From contig CAMLJM010000013.1 of assembly GCA_946480475.1 (NCBI GenBank), forward strand, positions 6,344 through 70,343: 64,000 nucleotides of DNA, in the 5' to 3' direction. The position numbers were made by a program, and so were the translations under genes. Numbering within the stretch: position 1 is the first letter of the stretch; every line of letters begins with the position of its first letter. This DNA comes from an uncultured Alphaproteobacteria bacterium. Lineage in GTDB: Bacteria; Pseudomonadota; Alphaproteobacteria; Micavibrionales; Micavibrionaceae. Below are positions 53,848 through 62,917 of this stretch, piece by piece. The notes beneath the pieces are model-generated. The model worked only from the letters and a program-made list of their open reading frames with translations. It was not told where the DNA came from and did not search any database.

Positions 53848-55650
53848 TTAGAAACCAGAGGCTTGCAATTCCATCAGGCTATCGGCCCCCGCCATAGCCT
53901 TTCTGAAATGCGCTTCTGTATCAGGTAACATGCGGGCAAAATAGAAACGCGCGGTTTTGATCTTGCTGTCATAGAATTCATCCCGACCGCCTGTTCCTGC
54001 TTCCAGTTTTTCAAGTGCCGTTTTTGCCATCAACGCCCACATATAACCAACGGCGACCAGAGCGAACATGCGCAGGTAATCGCTGGAGGCGGCACCTGCT
54101 TCATTGGGGTCTTTCAGGCCTTTCATGGCAATCGTTGCTGTCAGTTGCTGTAGTTTTGCCACTGACTTGGCCAGCGGGAAAATAAATTCTGCCAGTTTTG
54201 GATCATTCTGGTTCTGTTCGATAAATTCTGTCACCGGATGGAAGAACCGGCGCAACAGGCGACCATAGCCTTCGCCCATCTTACGGCCGACGAGATCAAG
54301 CGCCTGAATGCCGTTGGTGCCCTCGTAGATCATGGCTATGCGGGCGTCGCGCGTATACTGTTCCACGCCATAATCCCAAATATAACCATGACCGCCATGG
54401 ATCTGCATGGCGGTGGAAGCCACTTCAAAACCCATATCCGTCTGATAAGCCTTGATAATCGGGGTCATCAGCGCCACAAGGTCGTCAGATGCCTGTCGTA
54501 CATTAGCATCCGGGTGTTTGTGTGCAAGATCAAGGTGATATCCCACCCAGTAGGAGAGCGCCCGTGAGCCTTCGGTAAAGGCTTTGGACGTCAGCAGCAT
54601 ACGGCGCACATCAGGATGCACAATAATCGGGTCCGCCGCTTTCTCCGGTGCCTTGGCACCATCGAGCGCGCGCATCTGCAGACGGTCTTTGGCGTAATTC
54701 AGGCCGTTCTGCATTGCCACCTCGGCAATGCCTAAGCCCTGCATAGCCACACCGAGACGTGCAGAATTCATCATCGTAAACATGGCTTTCAAGCCCTTGT
54801 GCGGTTCGCCAACCAGCCAGCCCTGCGCACTATCAAAGTTCATCACACATGTTGAAGAGCCTTTGATGCCCATTTTATGTTCGATGGAACCACACATGAC
54901 GCCATTGCGCGCACCGGGCTTCAATTGTCCGCCTTCTTCCTTCAGCATAAATTTCGGTACGACAAAGAGAGAGATACCGCGTGAACCTTCCGGCGCATCG
55001 GGAAGCTTTGCCAGCACGAGGTGAATGATATTCTCCGTCAGGTCGTGCTCACCGGCGGAAATAAAAATCTTGGTGCCGCTGATTTTATATGAACCGTCAC
55101 CATTAGGGATGGCCTTGGTTTTGATCAAACCGAGATCAGTACCGCAATGCGGCTCTGTCAGGCACATCGTTCCCGACCATTCACCTGTGGTAAGTTTCGG
55201 CAGGTATGTATCTTTTTGTTCTTGCGTGCCATGCAGGTAGATGGCGCGGTAAGCCCCTTCTGATAGCCCCGGATACATACCGAATGACATGTTGGCGGAG
55301 CAGATCATTTCCTGCAACACACAGTTCACCATATGCGGCATGCCCATGCCGCCATATTGCGGATCAGCACCCAGACCCGGCCAACCGCCCTCGCAGAATG
55401 TTTTATAAGCCTCTTTAAAGCCTTTGGGCGTGCGCACCACGCCATTCTCATAATGGCAACCTTCGGCGTCGCCTGTCTGGTTCAGGGGGAATAGAACCTG
55501 TTCACAAACTTTGGCTCCCTCCTCAATGATCTGGTCGATCAGGTCAGGTGTGGCCTCTTCATAACCAGGCAGACTGGAAAGTTTTCCCGCATCCAGCACC
55601 TCATGCAGGACAAAACGGATATTTTCGAGCGGGGCTTTGTAGGATGGCAT
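53848..55650 (-). CDS. Acyl-CoA dehydrogenase (long form, FadE-like)
   Basis: 600 residues. It has the acyl-CoA dehydrogenase core with TGEWSGTMCLTEPHCGTDLGLIKTKA, FISAGEHDLTENI, and AMIYEGTNGIQALDLVGRKM with the catalytic-base Glu in YEGTNG. A C-terminal extension (~480-600) is typical of the ~600-residue bacterial and alphaproteobacterial type. It makes the trans-2-enoyl-CoA of beta-oxidation using FAD. It follows the FadN-like operon on the same strand, as in fadNAE loci. Confidence 0.95.
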   Translation of the reverse strand: MPSYKAPLENIRFVLHEVLDAGKLSSLPGYEEATPDLIDQIIEEGAKVCEQVLFPLNQTGDAEGCHYENGVVRTPKGFKEAYKTFCEGGWPGLGADPQYGGMGMPHMVNCVLQEMICSANMSFGMYPGLSEGAYRAIYLHGTQEQKDTYLPKLTTGEWSGTMCLTEPHCGTDLGLIKTKAIPNGDGSYKISGTKIFISAGEHDLTENIIHLVLAKLPDAPEGSRGISLFVVPKFMLKEEGGQLKPGARNGVMCGSIEHKMGIKGSSTCVMNFDSAQGWLVGEPHKGLKAMFTMMNSARLGVAMQGLGIAEVAMQNGLNYAKDRLQMRALDGAKAPEKAADPIIVHPDVRRMLLTSKAFTEGSRALSYWVGYHLDLAHKHPDANVRQASDDLVALMTPIIKAYQTDMGFEVASTAMQIHGGHGYIWDYGVEQYTRDARIAMIYEGTNGIQALDLVGRKMGEGYGRLLRRFFHPVTEFIEQNQNDPKLAEFIFPLAKSVAKLQQLTATIAMKGLKDPNEAGAASSDYLRMFALVAVGYMWALMAKTALEKLEAGTGGRDEFYDSKIKTARFYFARMLPDTEAHFRKAMAGADSLMELQASGF

Positions 55651-55806
55651 GGCTTTAGGCTCCTTCGTGGGGTCTGGTTCATCAATATTACGTCACAAAG
55701 TTTAATAACTCATTCGCAGCAATGTATTTTCTCATTTAATACCAATATCTTATGGTGCGTGGGGTAAATACATACCTAAGATATATGCTGCTATGCGGAA
55801 GTACTC

Positions 55807-55835
55807 TTGCGTTAAACATTAGGAAACCATAATAT
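55807..55835 (+). promoter_or_regulatory. Predicted sigma-70 promoter with no gene behind it
   Basis: TTGCGT (55807-55812), 17-base spacer, TAATAT (55830-55835). The predicted start near 55842 lies about 30 bases before a strong terminator on the same strand. Confidence 0.55.
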
Positions 55836-55841
55836 GAAGAT

Positions 55842-55915
55842 ATAAGCGTAATTACTGTCTCTCCAAAGAATTCAGGCACAGATCTTCCCCCTTCCAGATC
55901 TGTGCCTGTTTTTTT
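55842..55915 (+). ncRNA. Candidate small RNA
   Basis: About 74 bases between the predicted promoter and the strong terminator. It contains no credible reading frame. The unpaired 5' part (GTCTCTCCAAAG) could pair with mRNA leaders. This is an inference from promoter plus terminator only; the ends are approximate. Confidence 0.45.
55873..55915 (+). terminator. Very strong rho-independent terminator
   Basis: CAGGCACAGATCT (55873-55885) pairs perfectly with AGATCTGTGCCTG (55896-55908), 13 bases, followed by TTTTTTT on the plus strand. No plus-strand gene precedes it; on the minus strand the T run is missing. Confidence 0.85.
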
Positions 55916-55917
55916 AC

Positions 55918-56163
55918 CTATTTCTCATCGATCATGACTTTGATGTTGTCGGCAATCCGGCCTTTGTCGAAACTTTTGATCTTGTCCTCGGCCTGTTTCA
56001 TGGCGGAACCTTCTTTTTCTCGCAGAATCGCCGCCATTTGCTGGATGGTATCATCGCCCAGACGCGCCCGGGCACCGCGCATATTTTCCATGGCCTGCGC
56101 CCTTATAGCTGCCGATTTCTCGGCTTTGGCTTTCTCGTTCTTCTTTTTGAAAAAATTGAACAT
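55918..56163 (-). CDS. Small helical hypothetical protein of the beta-oxidation operon
   Basis: 81 residues: a short MFNFFKKKNEK start, then a charged, all-helical body (KAEKSAAIRAQAMENMRGARARLGDDTIQQMAAILREKEGSAMKQAEDKIKSFDKG). Its start lies 6 bases beyond the stop of the FadN-like gene, so it is the last gene of that operon. Family not recognised; it may be a DUF6489-like protein, which I cannot confirm. Confidence 0.65.
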   Translation of the reverse strand: MFNFFKKKNEKAKAEKSAAIRAQAMENMRGARARLGDDTIQQMAAILREKEGSAMKQAEDKIKSFDKGRIADNIKVMIDEK

Positions 56164-56169
56164 GACTCA

Positions 56170-58578
56170 TTAATTCCTTAAAGGTTTGCCCGTGGAAAGC
56201 ATGTGCTCAATACGCGCCATGGTACCCTCGTTCTTTACCAATTTGAGAAACTCGCGTACTTCGAGTTTGAGAATATCGTCTTCTGATACGGGGGCCGTCC
56301 AGTCCGCTTTCTCACCGCCTGTCAAAACAGTTGTCAGCAGGCTGCAGACCTCAACATCATAAGGTGTGGCCTTGCCATTCTTACGCATATCGGCAACAGC
56401 CATATCCAGAGCATATTTACCCGAAGGTCCGGGCAGGCGAATTTCTTTCACAGGTTCTGGCGCTACATAGTTCTGCGCCAGTTCCAATGCTTTTTTCTTC
56501 GCATCAAAAAGAAGGCGATCACGATTCATGGTGATGCCATCACTATCTTTGAAATAGCCAATCTCTTTCGCTTCGGCGGCTGACTTAGCAACCTTAGCCG
56601 TGCCGATTGTTTCAAATGCCTGGCGCACAGCACCCATCGGCGTATTGGCCGGTGAGAACCATATTTTTTCCTGACCCGTGGCAGCCTTAATCGCTTTCTT
56701 GTTAGCAACACGTTCGCGTTCCTGATAACGCAGGATCATTTCCTTACAACCGCCCCAGCCCGGGATCAGACCGACACCGACCTCAACAAGGCCGCAGTAT
56801 GTTTCAGCATGGGCCTGCACATGATCGGCATGCAGCAAGATCTCGCAACCACCGCCAAGCGCCATACCAGATGGCGCCGCCACCACAGGGAAAGGCGCAT
56901 ATTTAAGTGCACGGTATGTACGCTGGCCACCGCTGATCAGTTCTTCAATCTGCGGCCACAGGGCAATGTTCATTGCGAACATGGCAAGACCCAGGTTTGC
57001 GCCTGCAGAAAAAGCTGAACCTTCGTTATAGATAACCATCGCCTTATACTGGCCTTTACCATCACCGATCAGTTTGATCGCATGCTGGTAGACTTCGAAG
57101 ACCTGCTCATCAAGGGCGTTCATCTTGCCTGTGAATTCGACACAGACAACGCCATCACCAATATCCCAGAGCGCTGCCGAGGCCGATTTATAAATTGGTT
57201 TGCCGCCGAGCTTGATATCACGCAGCAGCAGAACACCTTCTGCACGGACAATCGGATGATATTTACCGTCCGTACCAAAATAATGTGTCTGGGCATTCTC
57301 AACTTTATAGAATGTGCCCTGCCCCACTTTCTCCAGCAGCGGTGGAACCGATAAACCTTGCTCTTTCAGTTTGTCAGCAAACCAAGCAGGGCCGAGATCG
57401 TCAATCATCTCGAACGGACCCTTCTTCCAGTTGTAGCCGAGGCGCATGGCTTCATCGACGCCCGCAACATCGTCAGCAATCTCAGGAACCAGAGATGCCG
57501 CATACCATAAGGTATCCCGCAGCACAGCCCATGCGTAATCAGAAGCTTGATCGCCCGCTATCAGTACAGCACGCAAACCCTGTTTACCCAATTCAGCCGA
57601 TGCCGGTTTCGGCTTATCGGCCTTTTTATAGTTTGATTCAGCGAAGGCAGGCGCACTGATATCGTAAGCTTCCTTCACCTTACCAGCAGCCACGTTCAAA
57701 CGGTAGAAACCGCCCTTACCTTTGCGGCCTGTATATCCGGCGGTAATCATGCCGCGGATAAAATCGTAATCTTTGAAGATACGGCGATAATCGTCATCCT
57801 TGGGCAACGTTGAAAGTAGCGACTGCGCCAGATGCGGCATCAAATCGATGCCCACCAGATCAATCAGGCCAAAGACACCTGTCTTGGGGATGCCAACAGG
57901 CTTTGACATGATGGCATCAGCCAGTTCAACAGGAATTTTCTGTTCTACAGCATATTTAATACTGGCCGTGAGCCAATAAACACCCAGGCGGTTGGCGATG
58001 AAGCCTGGCGTATCATGGCAGAACACGACCCCTTTACCCAGTTGCACGTCACAGAAGGATTGTACGGCCGCAAGCGCGTCCTTACGTGTCTTATCACCCA
58101 CAACGATTTCCAGAAGGCGCATATAGCGTGGCGGATTGAAGAAGTGCGTAATCAGGAAATCTTTCGCCAATGCATCACCAAAGGGCTCCACGAGGTTATG
58201 CAGCGGGATTGTCGATGTATTGGAGGAAACGATAGAGCCTGGTTTGCGAACCTTCTGGATTTTTTCATAGGTTGCATGCTTGACCTTGAGATCTTCAAGC
58301 ACAACTTCAACGATCCAGTCACAATCAGATAATAAACCGATATCATCTTCCATGTTACCGGATGTGATCAATTTGACATTACGGGCACTCATAAAGGGTG
58401 CCGGATCCGCCTTCAGCATTTTCTCAATTGCTTTAGCCGCCAGATTGCTGCCATCAGCAGGCTTTATATCCAACAGAACAACAGGTATGCCGGCATTGGC
58501 GATCTGTGCGGCTATACCGGAACCCATGACACCCGAGCCGATCACGCCCACCTTTTGAATTTTTACCTGTGTAGCCAT
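56170..58578 (-). CDS. 3-hydroxyacyl-CoA dehydrogenase / enoyl-CoA hydratase fusion (FadN type)
   Basis: 802 residues from the ATG at 58578, which has GGAG 8 bases ahead; a longer TTG frame exists. The order is NAD-binding domain first (VGVIGSGVMGSGIAAQIANAG), then the dehydrogenase C-terminal domain, then a crotonase-like domain at ~480-700 (MNALDEQVFEVY, GSAFSAGANLGL, GMALGGGCEILLHAD). This is the reverse of E. coli FadB and resembles B. subtilis FadN. It hydrates enoyl-CoA and oxidises 3-hydroxyacyl-CoA. It lies between the 400-residue unknown protein and an 81-residue gene. Confidence 0.93.
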   Translation of the reverse strand: MATQVKIQKVGVIGSGVMGSGIAAQIANAGIPVVLLDIKPADGSNLAAKAIEKMLKADPAPFMSARNVKLITSGNMEDDIGLLSDCDWIVEVVLEDLKVKHATYEKIQKVRKPGSIVSSNTSTIPLHNLVEPFGDALAKDFLITHFFNPPRYMRLLEIVVGDKTRKDALAAVQSFCDVQLGKGVVFCHDTPGFIANRLGVYWLTASIKYAVEQKIPVELADAIMSKPVGIPKTGVFGLIDLVGIDLMPHLAQSLLSTLPKDDDYRRIFKDYDFIRGMITAGYTGRKGKGGFYRLNVAAGKVKEAYDISAPAFAESNYKKADKPKPASAELGKQGLRAVLIAGDQASDYAWAVLRDTLWYAASLVPEIADDVAGVDEAMRLGYNWKKGPFEMIDDLGPAWFADKLKEQGLSVPPLLEKVGQGTFYKVENAQTHYFGTDGKYHPIVRAEGVLLLRDIKLGGKPIYKSASAALWDIGDGVVCVEFTGKMNALDEQVFEVYQHAIKLIGDGKGQYKAMVIYNEGSAFSAGANLGLAMFAMNIALWPQIEELISGGQRTYRALKYAPFPVVAAPSGMALGGGCEILLHADHVQAHAETYCGLVEVGVGLIPGWGGCKEMILRYQERERVANKKAIKAATGQEKIWFSPANTPMGAVRQAFETIGTAKVAKSAAEAKEIGYFKDSDGITMNRDRLLFDAKKKALELAQNYVAPEPVKEIRLPGPSGKYALDMAVADMRKNGKATPYDVEVCSLLTTVLTGGEKADWTAPVSEDDILKLEVREFLKLVKNEGTMARIEHMLSTGKPLRN

Positions 58579-58653
58579 GTTGCTCACTCCGCTGTCTTGC
58601 GCCCGATTGCCGAGCAGTGATTTAAAAAATGAAAGCAATGCGTATTCCCTTAA

Positions 58654-59856
58654 TTATCCCACATTGGCAGTTGCGCCATCGTCCTGGGCATTAATTTCTG
58701 TAACGTCCATGTTCTCAATATCCTTGAATTCATCAGCGCCTTGCCGGAACTCTCCGACAGCCTCACGAGCGCGCGCCAGAATGACCGGCACTTCCTGGAA
58801 CTGTCCGTTCAGCAGATACTTGATCTTATCAAGCACCTCGCTTTCATAAGCACGCAGTTCCTTAATATCGCCAAGAGGCCTTGCAAACCCGGTTAACAGG
58901 CGTCTGTAAAGGGTCATCTGGCTTTCAATTGAACCAATCACCAGAAGCTTGTCTTTCAGGTGCAGCAGCACATCGATTTTATACTGCATATAGGGCATAT
59001 AATATTTACCCAGGAAACTTTTGATCTTGCGCAGTTCACGCATATGCACGTTATAGGCCTGGTCCGTTTCGTTGACGCGCAGGTACAAGCGGTCTTCATC
59101 ACTAACGAACAAATCCTGACATTGTTCACATGTATCGATAATTGATCTTCCGGCTGCCAAAAGGCGCTCCGTATCGTCATTCTTCCTCTTGCCATCAGCA
59201 ATTTCAGCCAGCGCCTTACGAGCGCGATTAAAATCTTTTACACGCAGGGAGGCAATGACCGGACGCTGGATTGTTTCCAGTTTATCACCACCATATAAGC
59301 GCGATATAGACTGGCGGAAGGTTTCAAAAGAACCCTCAAGGGCCTCCAGCAGGGGGCGCGCCTTTTTCATGCGTGTCGCACTATCGATCAGCAGTCTCTT
59401 TTGCGTACGATAACGCGCCATCATCGCGCCTGCATCCGATGTCCACTTGGTTTCTTTGGAAACCGGCATGCCGAGGCGCTCCTCTTCATTACGCATCTCA
59501 TCGCGCAGTAACGTCATAAACCGATTGATATGCATGTAACAGCAGGCGAATTCGACCATATGTTTCTGCAGATCGTTCATGACATCGCGCGCCTGCTTCT
59601 TCAGCTTTACAGCCTCAGGACTCGCCGGGCCTTTGCTCTGACGCGCTTCTTCCATGAGCCATTCAAGAGCGTACTGGAAATAACGCGCGTGAATATCACG
59701 CAGCCACACTTCCTCACGATTCACTTCTGTTTCATCATAGCTGGTGGAAACCTTTTGCAGATGTTCCTTTACAACTTCGAGGAAGCGACGTTCCACCGCG
59801 TCAATATCGACGGGTTGTTCAAATCCCAGAGATGCCAGAAACGGATGCAAAGCCAT
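58654..59856 (-). CDS. Helical protein of unknown function within the beta-oxidation operon
   Basis: 400 residues, almost entirely charged helices (EEVWLRDIHARYFQYALEWLMEEARQ, DVMNDLQKHMVEFACCYMHINRFMTLL, NETDQAYNVHMRELRKIKSFLGKYYMPYMQYKIDVLLHLKDKLLVI). There is no signal peptide or clear membrane helix, and the C-terminal 30 residues are acidic. No catalytic motif is visible. It sits 19 bases from the thiolase stop and 75 bases before the FadN-type start, on the same strand, so it is part of the operon. Function unknown. Confidence 0.75.
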   Translation of the reverse strand: MALHPFLASLGFEQPVDIDAVERRFLEVVKEHLQKVSTSYDETEVNREEVWLRDIHARYFQYALEWLMEEARQSKGPASPEAVKLKKQARDVMNDLQKHMVEFACCYMHINRFMTLLRDEMRNEEERLGMPVSKETKWTSDAGAMMARYRTQKRLLIDSATRMKKARPLLEALEGSFETFRQSISRLYGGDKLETIQRPVIASLRVKDFNRARKALAEIADGKRKNDDTERLLAAGRSIIDTCEQCQDLFVSDEDRLYLRVNETDQAYNVHMRELRKIKSFLGKYYMPYMQYKIDVLLHLKDKLLVIGSIESQMTLYRRLLTGFARPLGDIKELRAYESEVLDKIKYLLNGQFQEVPVILARAREAVGEFRQGADEFKDIENMDVTEINAQDDGATANVG

Positions 59857-59875
59857 ATGACCTTAATCTGTAACC

Positions 59876-61003
59876 TTACGCAGCTTCGAGGATGATCGCC
59901 GTGCCCTGGCCACCACCGATACACATTGTGGCCAGACCGCGTTTTTTCTTCTCACGCACCAGCAGGCTTGCCAGTTTGCCAGTGATACGCGCGCCCGAAG
60001 CCCCCAGGGGGTGCCCCATGGCAATCGCACCACCATCAAGATTGAGTTTTGACTGATCGATACCGAGTTCCTTCACTACGGAAAGGCCTTGTGCTGCGAA
60101 CGCTTCGTTCAGTTCAAAGATATCAATGTCCTTGATCGACAAGCCCGCGCGCGCCAGCGCTTTCTGGGATGAAGGCACAGGGCCGATACCCATGATTTCG
60201 GCGCCGCAGCCCGCGACACCGACAGAAACGATGCGCGCCATGATCGGCAAATTATGTTTACGGGCATATTCTTCTGTTGCCACCAGAACCATAGCCGCAC
60301 CATCTGTCAACGGAGATGCCGTACCAGCAGTGACTGTACCATCTTCAAAGAAGGCAGGCTTCAGCCCGGTCAGGCCTTCAACCGTGGTTTCAGGGCGGAT
60401 CGTGCCGTCGGTCTTTACATCACCGATGGGAACAATCTCATCATTGAACTTGCCTGCAGATGCTGCCGCCGCGGCTTTTTGATGTGATTTTGCCGCAAAC
60501 TCTTCCTGCTCCTTCCGGGTGATTTGGTATTTCTTGGCCAGATTCTCCGCTGTTTCACCCATACCGATATAGGCAGCAGGATAAATCTGTCCCAGTTTCG
60601 GATTGGGCAGCGGATTGAAACCGCCCATAGGAATACGTGTCATAGACTCAACGCCGCCGCAGATGAATACTTCACCAGCACCCAGCTGGATATAACCAGC
60701 GGCCATCTGGATCGTTGTCATGGAAGAACCGCAGAAACGGTTGACCGTAGCCCCGGCGACAGAATTCGGGAGCTGCGCCAGCTGCGCAATAATCTTAGCC
60801 AAGTTGAAACCCTGCTCGGCTTCCGGGAAAGCACAACCGAGCAGCAGGTCTTCGATATCTGCCGGGTTCACACCTGTTTGTTTGATCAGCGCTGTGACAA
60901 CTTCGGCGGCCATATCATCCGGGCGGACCTTGGCGAGAGCGCCCTTATTGGCAAAATGAAAGGGGGTCCGCTTATAACCGCAGATGACAACAGATTTTTC
61001 CAT
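59876..61003 (-). CDS. fadA: Acetyl-CoA acyltransferase (thiolase, FadA type)
   Basis: 375 residues. It cleaves 3-ketoacyl-CoA with CoA in the last beta-oxidation step. The nucleophile Cys is in VNRFCGSSMTTIQMAAG, the His in GGAIAMGHPLGASGARITG and the second Cys in ATMCIGGGQGTAI. It is about 15-20 residues shorter than the family mode because the start is compact. It is the first gene of the operon, with a 281-base upstream gap. Biosynthetic thiolases are similar, but the operon indicates degradation. Confidence 0.94.
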   Translation of the reverse strand: MEKSVVICGYKRTPFHFANKGALAKVRPDDMAAEVVTALIKQTGVNPADIEDLLLGCAFPEAEQGFNLAKIIAQLAQLPNSVAGATVNRFCGSSMTTIQMAAGYIQLGAGEVFICGGVESMTRIPMGGFNPLPNPKLGQIYPAAYIGMGETAENLAKKYQITRKEQEEFAAKSHQKAAAAASAGKFNDEIVPIGDVKTDGTIRPETTVEGLTGLKPAFFEDGTVTAGTASPLTDGAAMVLVATEEYARKHNLPIMARIVSVGVAGCGAEIMGIGPVPSSQKALARAGLSIKDIDIFELNEAFAAQGLSVVKELGIDQSKLNLDGGAIAMGHPLGASGARITGKLASLLVREKKKRGLATMCIGGGQGTAIILEAA

Positions 61004-61284
61004 AATTTAGATTCCTCCCAAGAATCAGGGAACAAGAAGTTTGCCCCCATACATTACATTCATATAGTGCCCCCGAAAAGCCATTTCCAACCACCCCCAT
61101 GGCCGAAAACCGCAGAAATCAGCCCTTTAGGCCTTTTGCGCTGCATATTTAACCTTTGACTTTCTGCGCAAAATCAGACAACTAGTGGGCTGCTCTATTA
61201 TGCTGCCCTTTTATAATATCGGGCAGGCCTTAAGAGACTGATAAGACTGTAAAACCGACCCACGACTTTTTAAGGAGACCGCCC
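61004..61284. promoter_or_regulatory. Divergent gap between fadA and the TIGR02300 gene
   Basis: 281 bases with no gene. It must hold the promoters of both transcripts. A leader AAGGAGACC lies 5-6 bases before the GTG start at 61285. Confidence 0.5.
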
Positions 61285-61698
61285 GTGCCGACAGCCGTAG
61301 CGACCCGAGGATTAAAGCGTATCTGCCCCAGCTGTGGCACACGCTATTACGATTTCAACAAACGCCCGGTACATTGCCCTGAGTGCAAAACAGAATTCAC
61401 CGGCGAGATCAAGGTAAAAGCGCGCCGTGGCCGTGCTGCCGTTGTTGAGGATGATGAAGCCGTACTGGGTGATGAAGGCCTGGAGGCGACAAAAGAATTG
61501 GCCGCGAACGATGATGATGTCGAGCTGCCAGAGAACGACGATACAGTCAGCCTGGAAGACGTCGATGAAGATGATGTTGATGATGCCGATGACGATAACA
61601 TCGACATGGACGACATGGACGATGATTTCGATGACGACCTCGACGATGATGACGACGAGGACGAGGACGAAGAAGATGATGAAGACGAAGAAGACTAG
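61285..61698 (+). CDS. TIGR02300 family zinc-ribbon protein with acidic tail
   Basis: 137 residues from a GTG with AAGGAGA just upstream. The N-terminal ~50 residues hold a zinc ribbon, CPSCGTRYYDFNKRPVHCPEC, then a basic patch (KVKARRGRAAV). The C-terminal ~70 residues are almost all Asp and Glu, and the tail ends in EDEED. The family is restricted largely to alphaproteobacteria; its function is unknown, though the charge pattern suggests binding to basic protein or chromatin-like targets. prmA follows 12 bases later. Confidence 0.93.
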   Translation: MPTAVATRGLKRICPSCGTRYYDFNKRPVHCPECKTEFTGEIKVKARRGRAAVVEDDEAVLGDEGLEATKELAANDDDVELPENDDTVSLEDVDEDDVDDADDDNIDMDDMDDDFDDDLDDDDDEDEDEEDDEDEED

Positions 61699-61710
61699 TA
61701 GGAAGGACTA

Positions 61711-62649
61711 ATGGGACAATCTGAACCCGTTACAACTGACTCGTTCTTCTGGATCGATGTGATGCTGCCGGCCCGCGTGGAAGATTCCGTGGCCGGCAGT
61801 CTTCTTGATGCCCTGAACGACTGGGCGCTCTCTGCCACGGCCATTCGTGATGGCAACAAGCATACCCATGACTGGCATTTGCGCTGGATGGTTGAAGGCG
61901 CACCCAACCGTGACGAAGTGCTGCTGCGCCTGTCATTGGCCTTACAGATGGCAAAGCTCGATATCGCTGTCAGCGCCGACGACATCAAAATTGACCCGGT
62001 ACCGCAGATAGACTGGCTGGCGCATAGCTATCAGCAGTTCTCCCCTTTCACTGTCGGTGATTTTTATATATACGGCAGCCATTACGAAGGCGATAAGCCG
62101 ACAGACAAGATAATGCTGCAGATTGATGCGGCGACAGCCTTTGGTTCTGGCGAACACGGCACCACAGCAGGCTGCCTTGATGCCCTGCAGGATCTTAAGC
62201 GTGATGGGTTCAAACCCGGACGCACACTGGACCTGGGCACAGGGTCCGGTATTCTCGCGATTGCTGCCTGGAAACTCTGGGCCACACCTGTACTCGCCAC
62301 CGATATCGATCCTGAATCCGTACGCGTGACAGATGTACATGCCGGGATGAATGATACGCCGCTATCACCCGGCGCTTTAACAACAGCCGCCGGTGATGGA
62401 TTCGATATTCCGGTTTTGCAGGATGGTTCCGTATTTAACCTTGTGATCGCCAATATTCTGGCAGGACCTGTGATGGCCATGGCGCAGGATATTATCGTAC
62501 GCACAGCACCTGGCGGTTATGTGCTGCTTTCCGGCATGCTGGGTGAGCAGGCACCGGAAGTCATGGCGGCCTACACTTCCAAAGGCCTTAAGCTTGTGAA
62601 GCGTTATGACCGTGAGGAATGGACAAGCCTGCTGCTGCAGAAGGCCTGA
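61711..62649 (+). CDS. prmA: Ribosomal protein L11 methyltransferase
   Basis: 312 residues. It methylates lysines and the N-terminus of ribosomal protein L11. The SAM motifs are LDLGTGSGILAIAAWKL and ATDIDPESVRVTDVHAG, with NLVIANILAGPVMAMA as the post-motif, and AFGSGEHGTTAGCL ahead of them. The N-terminal domain recognises L11. TAGGAAGG ahead of the ATG is a good leader. It abuts the end of the convergent small membrane-protein gene. Confidence 0.95.
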   Translation: MGQSEPVTTDSFFWIDVMLPARVEDSVAGSLLDALNDWALSATAIRDGNKHTHDWHLRWMVEGAPNRDEVLLRLSLALQMAKLDIAVSADDIKIDPVPQIDWLAHSYQQFSPFTVGDFYIYGSHYEGDKPTDKIMLQIDAATAFGSGEHGTTAGCLDALQDLKRDGFKPGRTLDLGTGSGILAIAAWKLWATPVLATDIDPESVRVTDVHAGMNDTPLSPGALTTAAGDGFDIPVLQDGSVFNLVIANILAGPVMAMAQDIIVRTAPGGYVLLSGMLGEQAPEVMAAYTSKGLKLVKRYDREEWTSLLLQKA

Positions 62650-62916
62650 TCACCCGTATTTTCTTTTAGCAACGTGAATCACCGCCTGCAGGAGTATGTG
62701 CAGGGCGATCAAACCGCTGGCCAGCAATAGGTAGGGATTTGAAAAATCGCCTGCATCCAGACAGAGGATGAATTCCCAGACAAAGAATATGCCGTAACAC
62801 ACAATACTGATGAGGGGTATGCCCGGGCGGTATTTCTTTTCCGCGACGCTCAGGATAATGGCGCGCAGTGTTATCAGATCAAAAATCAGGCCTAATCCGA
62901 TAATATAGGGCAGCAT
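62650..62916 (-). CDS. Small membrane protein
   Basis: 88 residues with three hydrophobic segments (YIIGLGLIFDLITLRAIIL, LISIVCYGIFFVWEFILCL, LLLASGLIALHILLQAVI). Its ATG is 1 base downstream of the glmS stop on the same strand, so it is likely co-transcribed with glmS. No family recognised. Confidence 0.6.
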   Translation of the reverse strand: MLPYIIGLGLIFDLITLRAIILSVAEKKYRPGIPLISIVCYGIFFVWEFILCLDAGDFSNPYLLLASGLIALHILLQAVIHVAKRKYG

Positions 62917-62917
62917 C

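Noticed and set aside
61427..61711. Met- and Thr-rich frame on the plus strand within the TIGR02300 gene
   Set aside because: It is a shadow of the GAT/GAC/GAA acidic-tail codons read in another frame.
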